DNA of 43,062 nucleotides from an uncultured Candidatus Peregrinibacteria bacterium (GTDB lineage Bacteria > Patescibacteriota > Gracilibacteria > Peribacterales > Peribacteraceae), in NCBI GenBank assembly GCA_937863435.1, contig CALMES010000119.1:1-43062 (forward strand), given 5' to 3'. Position numbers and translations under genes: made by a program. Within the stretch, counting starts at the first letter, position 1. Every line of letters begins with the position of its first letter. Below the pieces are notes generated by a model. It did no database searches, had not been told where the DNA came from, and was given only the letters and a program-made list of their open reading frames with translations. Positions 8,392 to 17,963 of the stretch are shown piece by piece.

Positions 8392-8628
8392 ATGGTATTC
8401 AGAAATGGTTATTTAGAAATGACAGTCGACGAGTTCACTGTTATGCAGATTCGGGACAACCTCGAAAGAAAGCGCAAGGTTGCGGAGACGTCCACGTGCG
8501 ATCTACTCGTTCAGATGAAGAACTCCAATTCGACCATCGTTGAAGAAATTAAGGGCTTCGAATATTCCGGGGATTCCTGGGAGGATGAAGACATCGAAAG
8601 TTTTATTGTTCAACATCTTAAAGATTAG
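8392..8628 (+). CDS. Hypothetical acidic protein
   Basis: 78 residues, starting five bases after the adhesin stop. Predicted helical (DEFTVMQIRDNLERKRKVAE) with an acidic end. Not recognised. Its position suggests an adhesin accessory or chaperone, which cannot be shown. Confidence 0.55.
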   Translation: MVFRNGYLEMTVDEFTVMQIRDNLERKRKVAETSTCDLLVQMKNSNSTIVEEIKGFEYSGDSWEDEDIESFIVQHLKD

Positions 8629-8632
8629 GGCA

Positions 8633-8983
8633 ATGATAAAAGGCTATACATACTCAGGTAGATCGATGGTTGCAGAAAATTACCTCACAGGAGTCGTTGT
8701 AGATCCGTCATGCGTCACTCCTTTGCAGGGCACGGCGGCAGCGGGTGGCGGCGGGATTGGCTACGCAGCGAGAGGCATCGGGATGTCAGCCGCTAGCGGC
8801 ACCGGCTCCGGGACAAATTCTCATTCAAAATGCCCTTTAGGTAACCATAGACGAACCTATGCAGGATCAATGGCTGTGGATTTGGACGGTATGAGTTGCG
8901 ACTGCGGAGAGTATATTTTTAAAAGAAAAACATGCAGTTGCTGTGGGAATTCTCAATTTGAATTAGTGAAAAAAGAACTTTAG
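8633..8983 (+). CDS. Hypothetical Gly-rich, cysteine-containing protein
   Basis: 116 residues from ATG 8633, chosen because it follows the previous stop by a few bases (an earlier in-frame start at 8540 lies inside the previous gene). A Gly/Ala-rich middle (AAAGGGGIGYAARGIGMSAA) echoes the adhesin tip, and a C-terminal cysteine group (CPLGNH, CDCGEY, CSCCGN) could bind zinc. It may be a tip accessory protein. Not recognised. Confidence 0.5.
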   Translation: MIKGYTYSGRSMVAENYLTGVVVDPSCVTPLQGTAAAGGGGIGYAARGIGMSAASGTGSGTNSHSKCPLGNHRRTYAGSMAVDLDGMSCDCGEYIFKRKTCSCCGNSQFELVKKEL

Positions 8984-9181
8984 ATGACTCAAAAGGAACG
9001 CGACGCCCTCCTGACTCGTCTGGACCAACACAGAGCAATACAGGACGAACGGTATAAGGCTCAACAAAAACAATCGGCAGACCACGAAACACGTGTTCGT
9101 GCCCTGGAAAAGCGCTGGTATACCGCAGTAAGCGCGGCAGTATTGTCAGTCGTTGCATTTATTAAATCGCTTTTTGCATAA
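8984..9181 (+). CDS. Coiled coil plus C-terminal membrane segment (lysis-region protein)
   Basis: 65 residues. A charged helix (about 1-43) is followed by one membrane segment (AVSAAVLSVVAFIKSLFA) at the C-terminus. The layout is like XhlA-type proteins, which help holins, and the gene precedes a lysis candidate and a two-span membrane protein. Starts directly after the previous stop. Confidence 0.55.
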   Translation: MTQKERDALLTRLDQHRAIQDERYKAQQKQSADHETRVRALEKRWYTAVSAAVLSVVAFIKSLFA

Positions 9182-9184
9182 AAC

Positions 9185-9655
9185 ATGGAAACAGACAGCA
9201 AGTATTACGCGGAGCTTTGCCGCACATACAAAAATGACAAGCAAACGCTAGGTCAGATTGACGTTATTGATTCTTCGATTGACCTTCTATCAATGCCAGC
9301 AAAACCGTGCATTGTTTTTACATGTTTTTCTTTAGAACTTCCGGATAAAAACACTGACGGTATCGCAGACAATGAGGTGCGGGAAAGTTGCATCCCGGAT
9401 GGTGAGTATAAAATGACTCTTGAAAATCACAAAAAATTCGGCTGGTGTTATCGCATACATGATGTACCTGGCCGGTCTGGTGTGCTCATGCATTCTGGTA
9501 CAAATTTCACGCACACGCTCGGCTGCATTCTACCTGGAATGGATCAAAAAGATCTGAACGGCGACGGTGAACTGGACAATACATCGAGCAGAATAGCGTT
9601 GGCGAAACTCGTTGAATTCGACATCAAACGCATTAAAATCTACACCCGGCCATGA
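9185..9655 (+). CDS. DUF5675-like protein, endolysin candidate
   Basis: 156 residues. RESCIPDGEY (66-75), VPGRSGVLMHSG (94-105) and THTLGCILPG (109-118) match the DUF5675 pattern. The H103...H110...C114 arrangement recalls L,D-transpeptidase/YkuD-type active sites. Its place between two small membrane proteins suggests the cell-wall step of lysis. No signal peptide is seen, so export would need the holin. Two DxNxDGxxD calcium-loop motifs (54-62 and 123-131) flank the core, an addition I would not expect in a minimal lysin. It overlaps the next gene by four bases. Confidence 0.6.
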   Translation: METDSKYYAELCRTYKNDKQTLGQIDVIDSSIDLLSMPAKPCIVFTCFSLELPDKNTDGIADNEVRESCIPDGEYKMTLENHKKFGWCYRIHDVPGRSGVLMHSGTNFTHTLGCILPGMDQKDLNGDGELDNTSSRIALAKLVEFDIKRIKIYTRP

Positions 9656-9930
9656 AAAAATCGATAACGGATTTCATAAACGGAGCGCTATACTCGTTTA
9701 CCAACGATAAAAAAGGCTTCTCTGCACGAAAGCTGACGGCATTTGCCCTCATGCTTTGCGTTGGCTACATGCACGTGAGGTATGTTGATAAAACAAATGT
9801 GATTGATGCGCTCTTAATCGATCTCTCAGCTATTCTTTTGCTGTTAGGTATTATTACGGTGCAGCAACTTATCGAGTTAAAACTCGGTAAAAGGAATGAA
9901 ACACAGAGTAATGAGTCGGTTTCAGGTTAA
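9652..9930 (+). CDS. Two-span membrane protein, holin candidate
   Basis: 92 residues with two hydrophobic segments (about 29-46 and 51-70) and charged ends, the form of a class II holin. It follows the endolysin candidate with a four-base overlap and is the last gene before a palindrome and a new promoter. The assignment is by topology and context only. Confidence 0.6.
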   Translation: MKKSITDFINGALYSFTNDKKGFSARKLTAFALMLCVGYMHVRYVDKTNVIDALLIDLSAILLLLGIITVQQLIELKLGKRNETQSNESVSG

Positions 9931-9944
9931 TTAACCTTGCTGCA

Positions 9945-9972
9945 ATTTGCAATAAAAAATTTTTTTGCAAAT
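9945..9972. promoter_or_regulatory. AT-rich palindrome (operator or two-way terminator)
   Basis: ATTTGCA (9945-9951) and TGCAAAT (9966-9972) flank an A-run followed by a T-run, making a nearly perfect 28-base palindrome. It ends in the -33 region of the tail promoter, so it could terminate the lysis operon, act as an operator, or both. Confidence 0.45.
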
Positions 9973-9995
9973 CAAACCACGACGGAATAGATTTG
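9964..9995 (+). promoter_or_regulatory. Bacteroidota-type promoter for tail operon
   Basis: TTTG (9964-9967), 20 bases, then TAGATTTG (9988-9995), a full TAnnTTTG match. It leaves a leader of about 55 bases before the tail tube gene. Confidence 0.6.
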
Positions 9996-10056
9996 CATTA
10001 AAACCCTACCGCATCCGGGGGATATTTGTCGGAGGCATAAAAACAACATAAAAAGT

Positions 10057-11031
10057 ATGTTTGAAGTAGAATGTTTCTGTGCCGGAGAACCTTTAAGCCC
10101 CGGACAGAACGGATGTATCCCAATGATCGGACGCGATAAATTTATCGTGCTCTTTGATTATTACGACTCCGACGGTAATTACAATGGCGTAACGAAGGGA
10201 ACCGTTATGAACCAGGCGTGGATCACTGCGAAGCTGAACCACATCGACCCAACTAAACGCTGGACGATTTTCCCTGAAATCTTCGCGCTCGAAGCTCCTG
10301 CACCGGAGGCCGAGGTAGAAACCATCGACGGTATTGATATGCCAACCGGCGAGGAGATCAAACAAAAGGCATCATTCCAGCACGTGAAAGAAGCGGCTAA
10401 CCCTGCTCTGAAAGCGTCTTACGACTCGTTCAAATGTCGTGACCTGGGTATGTTAACCATTACATACAAAGGTCAGCTCGGCGGTATGAACGACGGAGAG
10501 GGTAACCTGATCGGTATCCACCTGCAGGAGGGATCACTCACGGCTCAGTACATGCAGCCGACCAAAGGTTCTGTACAGAAAATGATGGTCACTTTCTACG
10601 TGGACGAATTGGAGAACGACGCGAACCGTGATTTTATCGAGGCCGCGCAGATCGCATACCCTGCTAAAAAATGGTTTGACTTGCAACCGCTGCAGGTTAT
10701 TCCGTTGGAAGTGTCTAACTCTGGTCAGGACACTATCGTTATCACTGCGGACATGCTGTACGGCGGCACTGACCGTAAGAAAAAAATCACCGGGCTTGTG
10801 TCTGCTGACTTCTCTTACGACGACGGCGTAACCGACGCTACAGTGTTTAACGAGACTCAGGACGCATCGGAGACTATCACCTCCGCTGAGACCGGCGGCT
10901 CTGGATCAGGATCAGGTGAGTACACGCTCACTCTGGCGAGCCCGACTAACCCGGGTGATGTGGTCCGCATCGACCTTTTCAAATCCGGCTATTTGATGAG
11001 ATCGCTTCGTGTAACAATGGTTGCGAGCTAA
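10057..11031 (+). CDS. Major tail tube protein candidate
   Basis: 324 residues. First gene after a strong promoter, with a terminator two genes later, as expected for a highly expressed structural protein. The main domain (1-265) is beta-rich with acidic loops. A Ser/Gly linker (TGGSGSGSGEY, about 280-290) leads to a small C-terminal domain ending DLFKSGYLMRSLRVTMVAS, similar in form to the Ig-like decorations on tail tube proteins. No enzyme motif. The assignment rests on position, size and domain form. Confidence 0.65.
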   Translation: MFEVECFCAGEPLSPGQNGCIPMIGRDKFIVLFDYYDSDGNYNGVTKGTVMNQAWITAKLNHIDPTKRWTIFPEIFALEAPAPEAEVETIDGIDMPTGEEIKQKASFQHVKEAANPALKASYDSFKCRDLGMLTITYKGQLGGMNDGEGNLIGIHLQEGSLTAQYMQPTKGSVQKMMVTFYVDELENDANRDFIEAAQIAYPAKKWFDLQPLQVIPLEVSNSGQDTIVITADMLYGGTDRKKKITGLVSADFSYDDGVTDATVFNETQDASETITSAETGGSGSGSGEYTLTLASPTNPGDVVRIDLFKSGYLMRSLRVTMVAS

Positions 11032-11243
11032 TGAGTAAGGAGGATAAAGCTCCAAAGGTCGAAAAAAAATCACCTCCTAAGCCGGAAACAAAGGTGATTT
11101 ACAACAACGGCCCGGTGAACATGCCAGCATCAATGATAAAAGATGAGGAGTCATTTAAAAAGATGTGGAAAGGCAAACTCGGAGGGTACCCTCTGGAGAA
11201 AGCCTGGCAGGAAGCCAAAGAGTTCAAAGCTAAATTGAAGTAA
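11031..11243 (+). CDS. Small basic tail-region protein
   Basis: 70 residues, overlapping the previous stop by one base. A Lys/Pro-rich N-terminus (KVEKKSPPKPETK) precedes a helical end (EKAWQEAKEFKAKLK). Not recognised. A terminator lies directly behind, so it is made with the tail tube protein. Confidence 0.6.
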   Translation: MSKEDKAPKVEKKSPPKPETKVIYNNGPVNMPASMIKDEESFKKMWKGKLGGYPLEKAWQEAKEFKAKLK

Positions 11244-11247
11244 AAAG

Positions 11248-11278
11248 AAAAGCCCTCGCCACTGCGCGGGGGCTTTTT
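11248..11278 (+). terminator. Rho-independent terminator after tail tube unit
   Basis: AAAAGCCC pairs with GGGCTTTTT around a GC-rich loop. This is the strongest terminator in the window. Genes from 11285 onward must depend on read-through or an unseen promoter. Confidence 0.8.
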
Positions 11279-11284
11279 GCTAAC

Positions 11285-11752
11285 ATGAAAAACATCTTTA
11301 AAGGCACCGACATAATGGAGCTCGTCAAGAAAGCGAAAACACTTGACGCCGGTAAGATGTTTGTAGAGATCATGCGGAACCGTTTAGTACAGCGCTACGT
11401 TGTGACGCTGAACACGGACCAGATGCGGCTCGACTTCATGGATAGCAACGGGATACTGCTCGCCAACATCGGAGGACCCTACTCACCGGCAACGATGGCA
11501 ACGGGCAAAAAACGGTCACCGGATAGCGTGGATTTGTACGACGAGGGAGATTTTCACAACTCTTTCAAGATCGTAAACATTACACGCACCAGTTTTGATA
11601 TAACCTCTGACCCGATCAAAGACGACGGTACAAACCTGCTCGTAGAATGGGGTAGGGATATTGAAGGATTGACCGCTGAAAGCATGGAAAAACTCGCCGC
11701 ATTGATGTTGAGGCACTACACCGACAAAGTAAAACAACACCTGGGAATATGA
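11285..11752 (+). CDS. Tail completion / HK97 gp10-like candidate
   Basis: 155 residues with YVVTLNTDQMRLDFMDS, VDLYDEGDFHNSFKI and NLLVEWGRDIEGLT blocks, a form I associate with minor tail proteins of Bacteroidota phages. It sits between the tail tube and tape-measure genes, where completion and chaperone genes lie. The next gene overlaps by four bases. Confidence 0.5.
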   Translation: MKNIFKGTDIMELVKKAKTLDAGKMFVEIMRNRLVQRYVVTLNTDQMRLDFMDSNGILLANIGGPYSPATMATGKKRSPDSVDLYDEGDFHNSFKIVNITRTSFDITSDPIKDDGTNLLVEWGRDIEGLTAESMEKLAALMLRHYTDKVKQHLGI

Positions 11753-12294
11753 AGCACCCACACTGGAAACGATTTTTTTACAAAAACCTGCTGTTAATGA
11801 AAGAGCCGGAGCTGGCTCTATCCATAAAGCAGATGAAGCTCCACAACTGGGAGCAGATGTTATTAACCGGTGATCCTCGCTGGATGGTTATCGATCAGAC
11901 AAAAAAAGACTGGCCGTTTAACCCTGAGAAATTCCACGAGGCATACTTTGCGCTCCACGACGAGTACGCACAGATCACCGGAATTAGCGAAGTGATGGAA
12001 CGATGGGCCGACTTAATGACCTCGCGCATGGACGCACGGGCAGCAGCAGCAGACGGAGACAAATCACAGTTGAACTGGGTTGAGTATTACACCGACCAGA
12101 TCGACAACCTAATGAGAGGCAACAAAGATGCAGACATCATTAAAACCAGAATGACAATGCAGTTTTATTATAAACAACCGATCCGCGAGCATGAGATCAC
12201 GGTTTACGATTACTTAATGATCTGTAAATTCTTAGAGGAGAAAGCAGCAGCGGACGCGGCCAAAAACCCGCAGGAAAATGTCGAAAACGATTGA
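11749..12294 (+). CDS. Tail assembly chaperone candidate
   Basis: 181 residues, helical, with no enzyme motif. It lies immediately before the tape-measure gene and overlaps it by 17 bases, the usual place of gpG-type chaperones. No slippery site or second frame was found, so if it is the chaperone it lacks the common frameshift. Ends in Ala/Lys/Asn-rich sequence. Confidence 0.5.
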   Translation: MKHPHWKRFFYKNLLLMKEPELALSIKQMKLHNWEQMLLTGDPRWMVIDQTKKDWPFNPEKFHEAYFALHDEYAQITGISEVMERWADLMTSRMDARAAAADGDKSQLNWVEYYTDQIDNLMRGNKDADIIKTRMTMQFYYKQPIREHEITVYDYLMICKFLEEKAAADAAKNPQENVEND

Positions 12295-15200
12295 GAGTCC
12301 GGTAAGGCAGGACCTATTTCAGAACACCATTGACTCAGCTATTAAGCTGGAGACTCACCTCGAGGAGGTGTCGGAGAGTTTCGGCAAGGTCATTAAAATG
12401 TCTGCACAGTATGCAGACCAGACTAAGCGTAATGCAAAGGGGTACCGGGAGCTCGTGGAACTGGAGGAGCGCAGCAAAAAAGCGTATGCGGCAAAGCTCA
12501 AAGTAGAGGAGCAACTTACAAAAATCCGGATTGCCAGAGAGAAAGCTACTCAGGCATCCATGAAAACCGAGCAGGAGTTTAACAAAGCCCTGCAGCAGGA
12601 AACCAAAACGCGCCAGGAGAACAGTAAGGCGATCAAAGAGGAGATGAAAGCAGAGGCAGAACTCAACAAGGTTCTGCAGCAGGAGGAGAAACTCAAACGC
12701 GAAAAAATCAAAACCTCACAGATGCTCCGTAAGGAGGCTGAACGTGAGGCGAAAATCACCAAACAGAACGGATCAGCATACTACCAGCTCACAAAAAACA
12801 TTGAGCGACTTACCGCTGAGTACCGAGACATTATAGCCGCTGAGGGTAAAGAGACCCACACAGCAAAACTCCTGCGTCAGGAGATACTCGCCCTGAACAA
12901 GGTCCGGGACAAATCCAATGAGGCGCTGGGCATGCACCAGAATAAGGTCGGCCAGTATGAGCGTGCGCTCAGGGGATTGAATAACACACTAATGCAGCTC
13001 GGGCTATCGTTCGGGGTGTTCTACATATTACGGGATATTACGAGTATTGTCAGTGAGTCTGAGGATGCGTTCGCCAGTTTGTCAGCTATCACCGGTTTAA
13101 GTGGTGACGAGCTGGAGGTGTTCAAAAATAAGCTCATGGACGTTGCGACCAACGTCGGAGTGAGTGGCACGACCGTGGCCGAGGCAGCGGAAAAAATCGC
13201 ATCCGCACAGCCAGCACTCCTCGAAAACGCAGACGCGCTGGCCGGGGTGACCGAGCAGGCTATTATCCTGAACAAAGCTATTAAGGGTGATCTCACAGAA
13301 ACATCAATGGCGCTCGTCGGTGTAATGAACCAGTTTAGCCTCGGCGCTGACCAGGCGAGCCGGATCATTAACGTACTCGCTGCCGGTTCTAAAGCCGGTG
13401 CAGCTACCGTGAACCAGATCAATGAGTCTATGGTGAAGTTTGGAACCACTGCCAAGCTCTTGAATATTTCTGTAGAGGAATCGGTCGGCCTCATTGAAAC
13501 ACTCGGCGAAAAAGCAATTTTCGGAGCAGATGCTGGTACCGCATTGCGTAATATCCTCCTTAAAATGGCATCAATCGACGTGCTGCCTAAAAAAGCCATG
13601 AAGCAACTGGAGGCTTACGGAGTAAACGTGAACATCGTAAAAGACACTACCCTGTCATTTGAGGAGCGCCTGAAAGAGCTCTCGAAAATTGCCGGTGATT
13701 CTACCGCTATTATGCAGGTATTTGGAACAGAAAACGCCACGGCTGCTACTGTGCTCCTGAACTCTCTCGGAACTTACCACAACATGACGGAGGCGGTGAC
13801 TGGCACAAACGTAGCCGTAGAGCAGGCTGCGGTAAATTCTAATACACTTAGCGCTGTAGTTGAAAAACTTAGAGCGAATTGGGAAAACCTCGTTATTGAA
13901 TTCTCAGAGGGTACGGATGTGGCCGGGGGGCTGAAAGCGATTTTAAATTTTTTGGCTGATAACTTAAAAGACATTGTTTCAATTGTTCTAAAAGGGGTTA
14001 TAGCTTGGGGGTCTTACAGGCTGGCTTTACTTGCATGGAATAAAGAGGGTACTGGAGCTATACAGGTATTGGGGCGGATGACTAAAGAGATGTATTATAA
14101 TGCAAAAGGAGCCATTATAATGAATGGTGCCACTGGTACGCTAAAAAAGGGATTGACAGGTCTCGGTGCAGCTATGAAATCAATACCTTTTGCAGGCTGG
14201 GTTGCTATACTGGTGACATTAATCCCGATGCTTATTGATTTTGGCAGATCAATAGCGGAAGCTTTTGACAGGACTACAGCGCTAGAGAAGGTTACCGCAA
14301 AGTATAACGAGAGAATGATCGAAGAACAGGCCAAACTAGAAATGGTTTTCTTTCAACTTCGTAACACAAACGCCGGTTCAGATGAAAGGTTAAGGCTGAT
14401 AACAGAAATTAACAAAACATACGGCACGACTCTTGAGAATTTAGCGAACGAGGAAGAGTTTTTACTTCAATTAGCTGACGCATATAAGCAGGTGAACGCT
14501 CAAATGGAAAAAAGGATAATGAAACAGCTCATAGAGGAAGAGCTGGCTAATCTTTTTAAACAAAGGAGATCAATAGAAAAGGCGCTCTCAGATGGTGTAG
14601 GTGAGGGCAATTTTTTGATAGGATCACTGACTGATGACCTGCAAAACGACTTGAGTATCGTTAATTCAGATATTAAGGAATTACAAGCCGAACTGTTTAA
14701 ACTCAACCAGATGTCGGTTGATACAAAAACCGGAAAAACGCTGTCCCAGAAATTAACTGGTAAAAATCTCGGAAAGACATCTGAATCGGATAAAAAAGAG
14801 AAAACTCAAGCACAGATAAACGAAGAAAAACTCGCAGAACTTCGTAAGAAAAACGCAGCGGATCTGCTGGCCCTGGAAAACGAGCTCATGCAGCAAGGCG
14901 TAGCACGTGAGATTATTGACCGCAAAATCTATGAGGCTCGCATGATCCAGTACGACGGCGAGCTGGCAATGATTACCGACCTGAATATCGGGCAGGAGGA
15001 ATATAATAAAACGCTCAACGAGGCCCTAAAATTACAGGAGGCAAACATCGAGAACATTAAGAAAATAGAAAAACCAGTACGTAACGAACCGAGTACAGAT
15101 CCTCTGCACGATGCTTATGACCGTATGGTGAAGCTCAATGAGATGCTGGCAGAACAGGAGAAAAAAGCACTCGAAAACCGCCAGCGTGCCATTGAGGCCA

Positions 15201-15973
15201 TTAAGACCTCCATCGACAGCGCTAACCAAATGATCCGGGAGATGTTGGAGTCTAACATCTCCATGCTGGACAAACAGGTAGATAAACAGCAGGCTATGTT
15301 TGACGCATCAAAGGACCGGGAGACTCAGCTCCGGGACATCGCACGCGAGCGTAAACTGAACGCTACAGAGTCCATCGAGGCAGAACGTGAGAACCAAAAA
15401 CGCGCTCTCAGGGAGATTGAGAAACTCGAAGCAAAAAAACGCCAGCTCGAATTAATGATCGCGGCTATGACCCTGTTATCTCAGGGCAAATCAGTGGCCG
15501 ATATTAAAGGATCGCTGACCGATATTAAGAATTTCGTAGAGGGGTCATTCTACGAGGGTACTCCTACGACCGTGGGCGCAGCTCTCGGATATAATGGTAA
15601 AAAGGACGGGCATATCGTAAACGTGGACGACCACGAGGCGATCCTGAACCCTTCACAGACACACGCGCTCGGTATCGGAGTGAATGGCCGGACTACTCAG
15701 GACGTAGTAGACGACATGACCAAAGGACCACTGGCAGACTCATTGCGTATGCACGTGCAGCCTAACCGCGTTATGCGTGCGTCTGCTGGACTCACAAATG
15801 GGACGGATCCGGAAACTAAAGCTCTCCTGCGCCGGGTAGCGCACAACACAGCGCCGGAAAACCAGCCACGTATAGACGGATGGGTTAATCAGGCAATCGG
15901 CGTCATGGAGTGGCAGTACCGTGATGGTAAGCGTAGAGAGAAAAAAACGTACTTAATCCGTAGAAAAAAATGA
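12278..15973 (+). CDS. Tail tape-measure protein
   Basis: 1231 residues, setting the tail length (at about 1.5 angstrom per residue this predicts a tail near 180 nm). Residues 1-200 are coiled coil, followed by a TP901-type core (about 225-520) with SGLSGDELEVFKNKLMDVAT, GTTVAEAAEKIASAQP and DAGTALRNILLKMA, then hydrophobic segments (about 565-665) and more coiled coil (about 780-1110). The stop overlaps the next ATG. From about 13,920 to 14,800 base use shifts to AT-rich compared with both sides, which suggests an exchanged segment around the membrane-active part. Confidence 0.9.
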   Translation: MSKTIESPVRQDLFQNTIDSAIKLETHLEEVSESFGKVIKMSAQYADQTKRNAKGYRELVELEERSKKAYAAKLKVEEQLTKIRIAREKATQASMKTEQEFNKALQQETKTRQENSKAIKEEMKAEAELNKVLQQEEKLKREKIKTSQMLRKEAEREAKITKQNGSAYYQLTKNIERLTAEYRDIIAAEGKETHTAKLLRQEILALNKVRDKSNEALGMHQNKVGQYERALRGLNNTLMQLGLSFGVFYILRDITSIVSESEDAFASLSAITGLSGDELEVFKNKLMDVATNVGVSGTTVAEAAEKIASAQPALLENADALAGVTEQAIILNKAIKGDLTETSMALVGVMNQFSLGADQASRIINVLAAGSKAGAATVNQINESMVKFGTTAKLLNISVEESVGLIETLGEKAIFGADAGTALRNILLKMASIDVLPKKAMKQLEAYGVNVNIVKDTTLSFEERLKELSKIAGDSTAIMQVFGTENATAATVLLNSLGTYHNMTEAVTGTNVAVEQAAVNSNTLSAVVEKLRANWENLVIEFSEGTDVAGGLKAILNFLADNLKDIVSIVLKGVIAWGSYRLALLAWNKEGTGAIQVLGRMTKEMYYNAKGAIIMNGATGTLKKGLTGLGAAMKSIPFAGWVAILVTLIPMLIDFGRSIAEAFDRTTALEKVTAKYNERMIEEQAKLEMVFFQLRNTNAGSDERLRLITEINKTYGTTLENLANEEEFLLQLADAYKQVNAQMEKRIMKQLIEEELANLFKQRRSIEKALSDGVGEGNFLIGSLTDDLQNDLSIVNSDIKELQAELFKLNQMSVDTKTGKTLSQKLTGKNLGKTSESDKKEKTQAQINEEKLAELRKKNAADLLALENELMQQGVAREIIDRKIYEARMIQYDGELAMITDLNIGQEEYNKTLNEALKLQEANIENIKKIEKPVRNEPSTDPLHDAYDRMVKLNEMLAEQEKKALENRQRAIEAIKTSIDSANQMIREMLESNISMLDKQVDKQQAMFDASKDRETQLRDIARERKLNATESIEAERENQKRALREIEKLEAKKRQLELMIAAMTLLSQGKSVADIKGSLTDIKNFVEGSFYEGTPTTVGAALGYNGKKDGHIVNVDDHEAILNPSQTHALGIGVNGRTTQDVVDDMTKGPLADSLRMHVQPNRVMRASAGLTNGTDPETKALLRRVAHNTAPENQPRIDGWVNQAIGVMEWQYRDGKRREKKTYLIRRKK

Positions 15974-17796
15974 GCATGAAATTTTTATACGGCCCCAGTT
16001 ATGCAGCGAAAAATCCCCCGCTGGAATGGAATGAGGTAGGCATAGACTCCACGATTAACGACGACATGGTGGAGGCAGCGATCAATACCAACGAGTTTAC
16101 GTTCGTCGGTGAGGCTGCGGAATATTTAAAGAACTGGAGGAGCTCACCTGGTAAAGGTATCGGTAACGGTGTGCCGTTCCGTATCGTGGTAAGCTCCAAT
16201 AAAAACAGCAGTTTATCGTCGGTTGTGTTTGACGGATTCATTGACCTGTCAAAGGGTACGCTCCAGTCGCAGTTTAACCCTATCCGGTATACCGCCCCCG
16301 TTGTTGAGCTGGAGCGTACGGACCGGATTATAGATAAAATGGCCGTCCTCACTCAGGGGGTACTCGCAAAAAAGGGAGTAATTAACTACACCGACTTTGT
16401 AGACGTGCCGGTGATCCGTGAGAGTAAAAAGAATGTGGCCGAACGAACCCTCATTATTACCAATTTCGGAAGCAAAAGCGTAATGGCTTTACTGCAGATA
16501 AATAACAACATTTTGAGCGCAATATCAGACGTTATTGGCCTCTCTGTATTGATAGGGATAGTCGAAATACTTTTGACGTTCGCTAATGCTGTCATTGTTA
16601 TTAAAAGATTATTTGATGAAGGTAAGCAACTAGTTGAATTATTTTTCTCTCCCGTGAGTTATTACAAATGTTTTAACATATCACACATGGTATCTAAGGC
16701 TCTTCAATATAAGGGCTATGACGTAAATTTTGGTACATTACAACCGTTATTTGATAATCTATTTCTGCTTGCATCACAGAATGAGGAAAACGGTTGGCCT
16801 GCTCCCGGTGTGCCAGCTATGGGGTTGAATAAACCAAACGATTTTGGTTATTCCATTGGTGAGCTCATCGACGGGCTGGGTAAAATCGGTAATATGCGCC
16901 ACGAGGTCCGAGACGGTGTAGTGCATCTGCGCAACCGCCTAGACCCATTCTGGAGTTCTTCACCGACGTACACTCCGGAGCCTGTGCTCATCAAAACAGT
17001 AGCTCAGTACTCTAACGGGTCATATCGGGACGATACCGACCGGTTAAAATCTACGGTTATTGTAAATTTCGCATACGATGAGACTGACGCGCATACTCTC
17101 ACTGAAAAGAACGGGGATACTCACGAGGTGCACCGGGATTTGATAAACGAGCTCGACGTGAAAATGAACACCCTCGAAGGTATCCAGGAGATTGAGATAC
17201 CATGGGCTATGTGCGTGCGTAAAAAACCGTTCGACAATCTTTGGGACCTGTTCAGCAATATTTCTGCGGAGTTTGACGGGTTTGTGGGGGACGTGGTGGA
17301 TCTAATAAACCAATTCAATTCAGAACTTAATGCCTCTGGTGTAGACATATCCTCCCAGGTGAGTGAAATAATTTCACAAACTCCACTTTCTATGGCGTTA
17401 TCTAGCCGTGCAGGATGTTTAAAGATTGAGGACAACGCTTACGCTATACCTAAAGTAATCTATATGGTGCCGTCAGGAGCTCCAGATGGAGTGCGCCGCA
17501 TCCCGCAAAACTTTAAGGAATATATAGGAGCCAAAGCCTTATACTTGAATTGGTATTTTGGAGAGTCTCCAGCAGATATTAATGGATTCGCAGGGCAATG
17601 GAGAATAATTGAGCAGTTACAGATGCGCTGGGCTTATGAAAAATACATTCAGACCAAAACAAATCCTTTTTTTGCATTAAGCGGAAACAACGCTAAATTT
17701 ACTTTCATAAACTGGATTGAAGCAAAACATAAAGCAACTGTTAACATTGAATTGCAGGAGCCGTACGATACTAATATAACTGAGGAGGAGATATGA
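15970..17796 (+). CDS. Distal tail / baseplate protein
   Basis: 608 residues, first gene after the tape measure, where distal tail and hub proteins lie. The N-terminal 120 residues (FLYGPSYAAKNPPLEWNEVG, then a beta-rich domain ending APVVELERTD) look like a baseplate domain. The middle contains a hydrophobic stretch (about 180-210). Two segments (about 16,480-16,850 and 17,310-17,790) are AT-richer than the rest, again suggesting exchange. No enzyme motif recognised. Confidence 0.6.
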   Translation: MSMKFLYGPSYAAKNPPLEWNEVGIDSTINDDMVEAAINTNEFTFVGEAAEYLKNWRSSPGKGIGNGVPFRIVVSSNKNSSLSSVVFDGFIDLSKGTLQSQFNPIRYTAPVVELERTDRIIDKMAVLTQGVLAKKGVINYTDFVDVPVIRESKKNVAERTLIITNFGSKSVMALLQINNNILSAISDVIGLSVLIGIVEILLTFANAVIVIKRLFDEGKQLVELFFSPVSYYKCFNISHMVSKALQYKGYDVNFGTLQPLFDNLFLLASQNEENGWPAPGVPAMGLNKPNDFGYSIGELIDGLGKIGNMRHEVRDGVVHLRNRLDPFWSSSPTYTPEPVLIKTVAQYSNGSYRDDTDRLKSTVIVNFAYDETDAHTLTEKNGDTHEVHRDLINELDVKMNTLEGIQEIEIPWAMCVRKKPFDNLWDLFSNISAEFDGFVGDVVDLINQFNSELNASGVDISSQVSEIISQTPLSMALSSRAGCLKIEDNAYAIPKVIYMVPSGAPDGVRRIPQNFKEYIGAKALYLNWYFGESPADINGFAGQWRIIEQLQMRWAYEKYIQTKTNPFFALSGNNAKFTFINWIEAKHKATVNIELQEPYDTNITEEEI

Positions 17797-17963
17797 GTTT
17801 TAAAAAAGGCCAGATAAAAGAGATGCTGCAGAATGCAGACGAAAAAACGATCAGGGCAGCGAACAGTATTACAGCTACCTTTGACGCACTTATAGCCGAA
17901 GGAAGAACCTCCGACGCTAAAAAGTTTCTGCTACACATGAAAAAAAAACTATCTAGAAAATGA
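17793..17963 (+). CDS. Small helical tail-region protein
   Basis: 56 residues (MSFKKGQIKEMLQNADEKTI...), helical and basic, ending KKKLSRK. It overlaps the gene before (ATGA) and after (ATGA), a strong sign that it is translated. Unknown function, perhaps a chaperone for the large tail proteins. Confidence 0.65.
   Translation: MSFKKGQIKEMLQNADEKTIRAANSITATFDALIAEGRTSDAKKFLLHMKKKLSRK

Noticed and set aside
11749-12294. Programmed frameshift in the tail chaperone
   Set aside because: No slippery heptamer and no second-frame extension was seen before the tape-measure start.
13021-13599. 192-residue ORF on minus
   Set aside because: Shadow of the tape-measure gene; no start context and no promoter.
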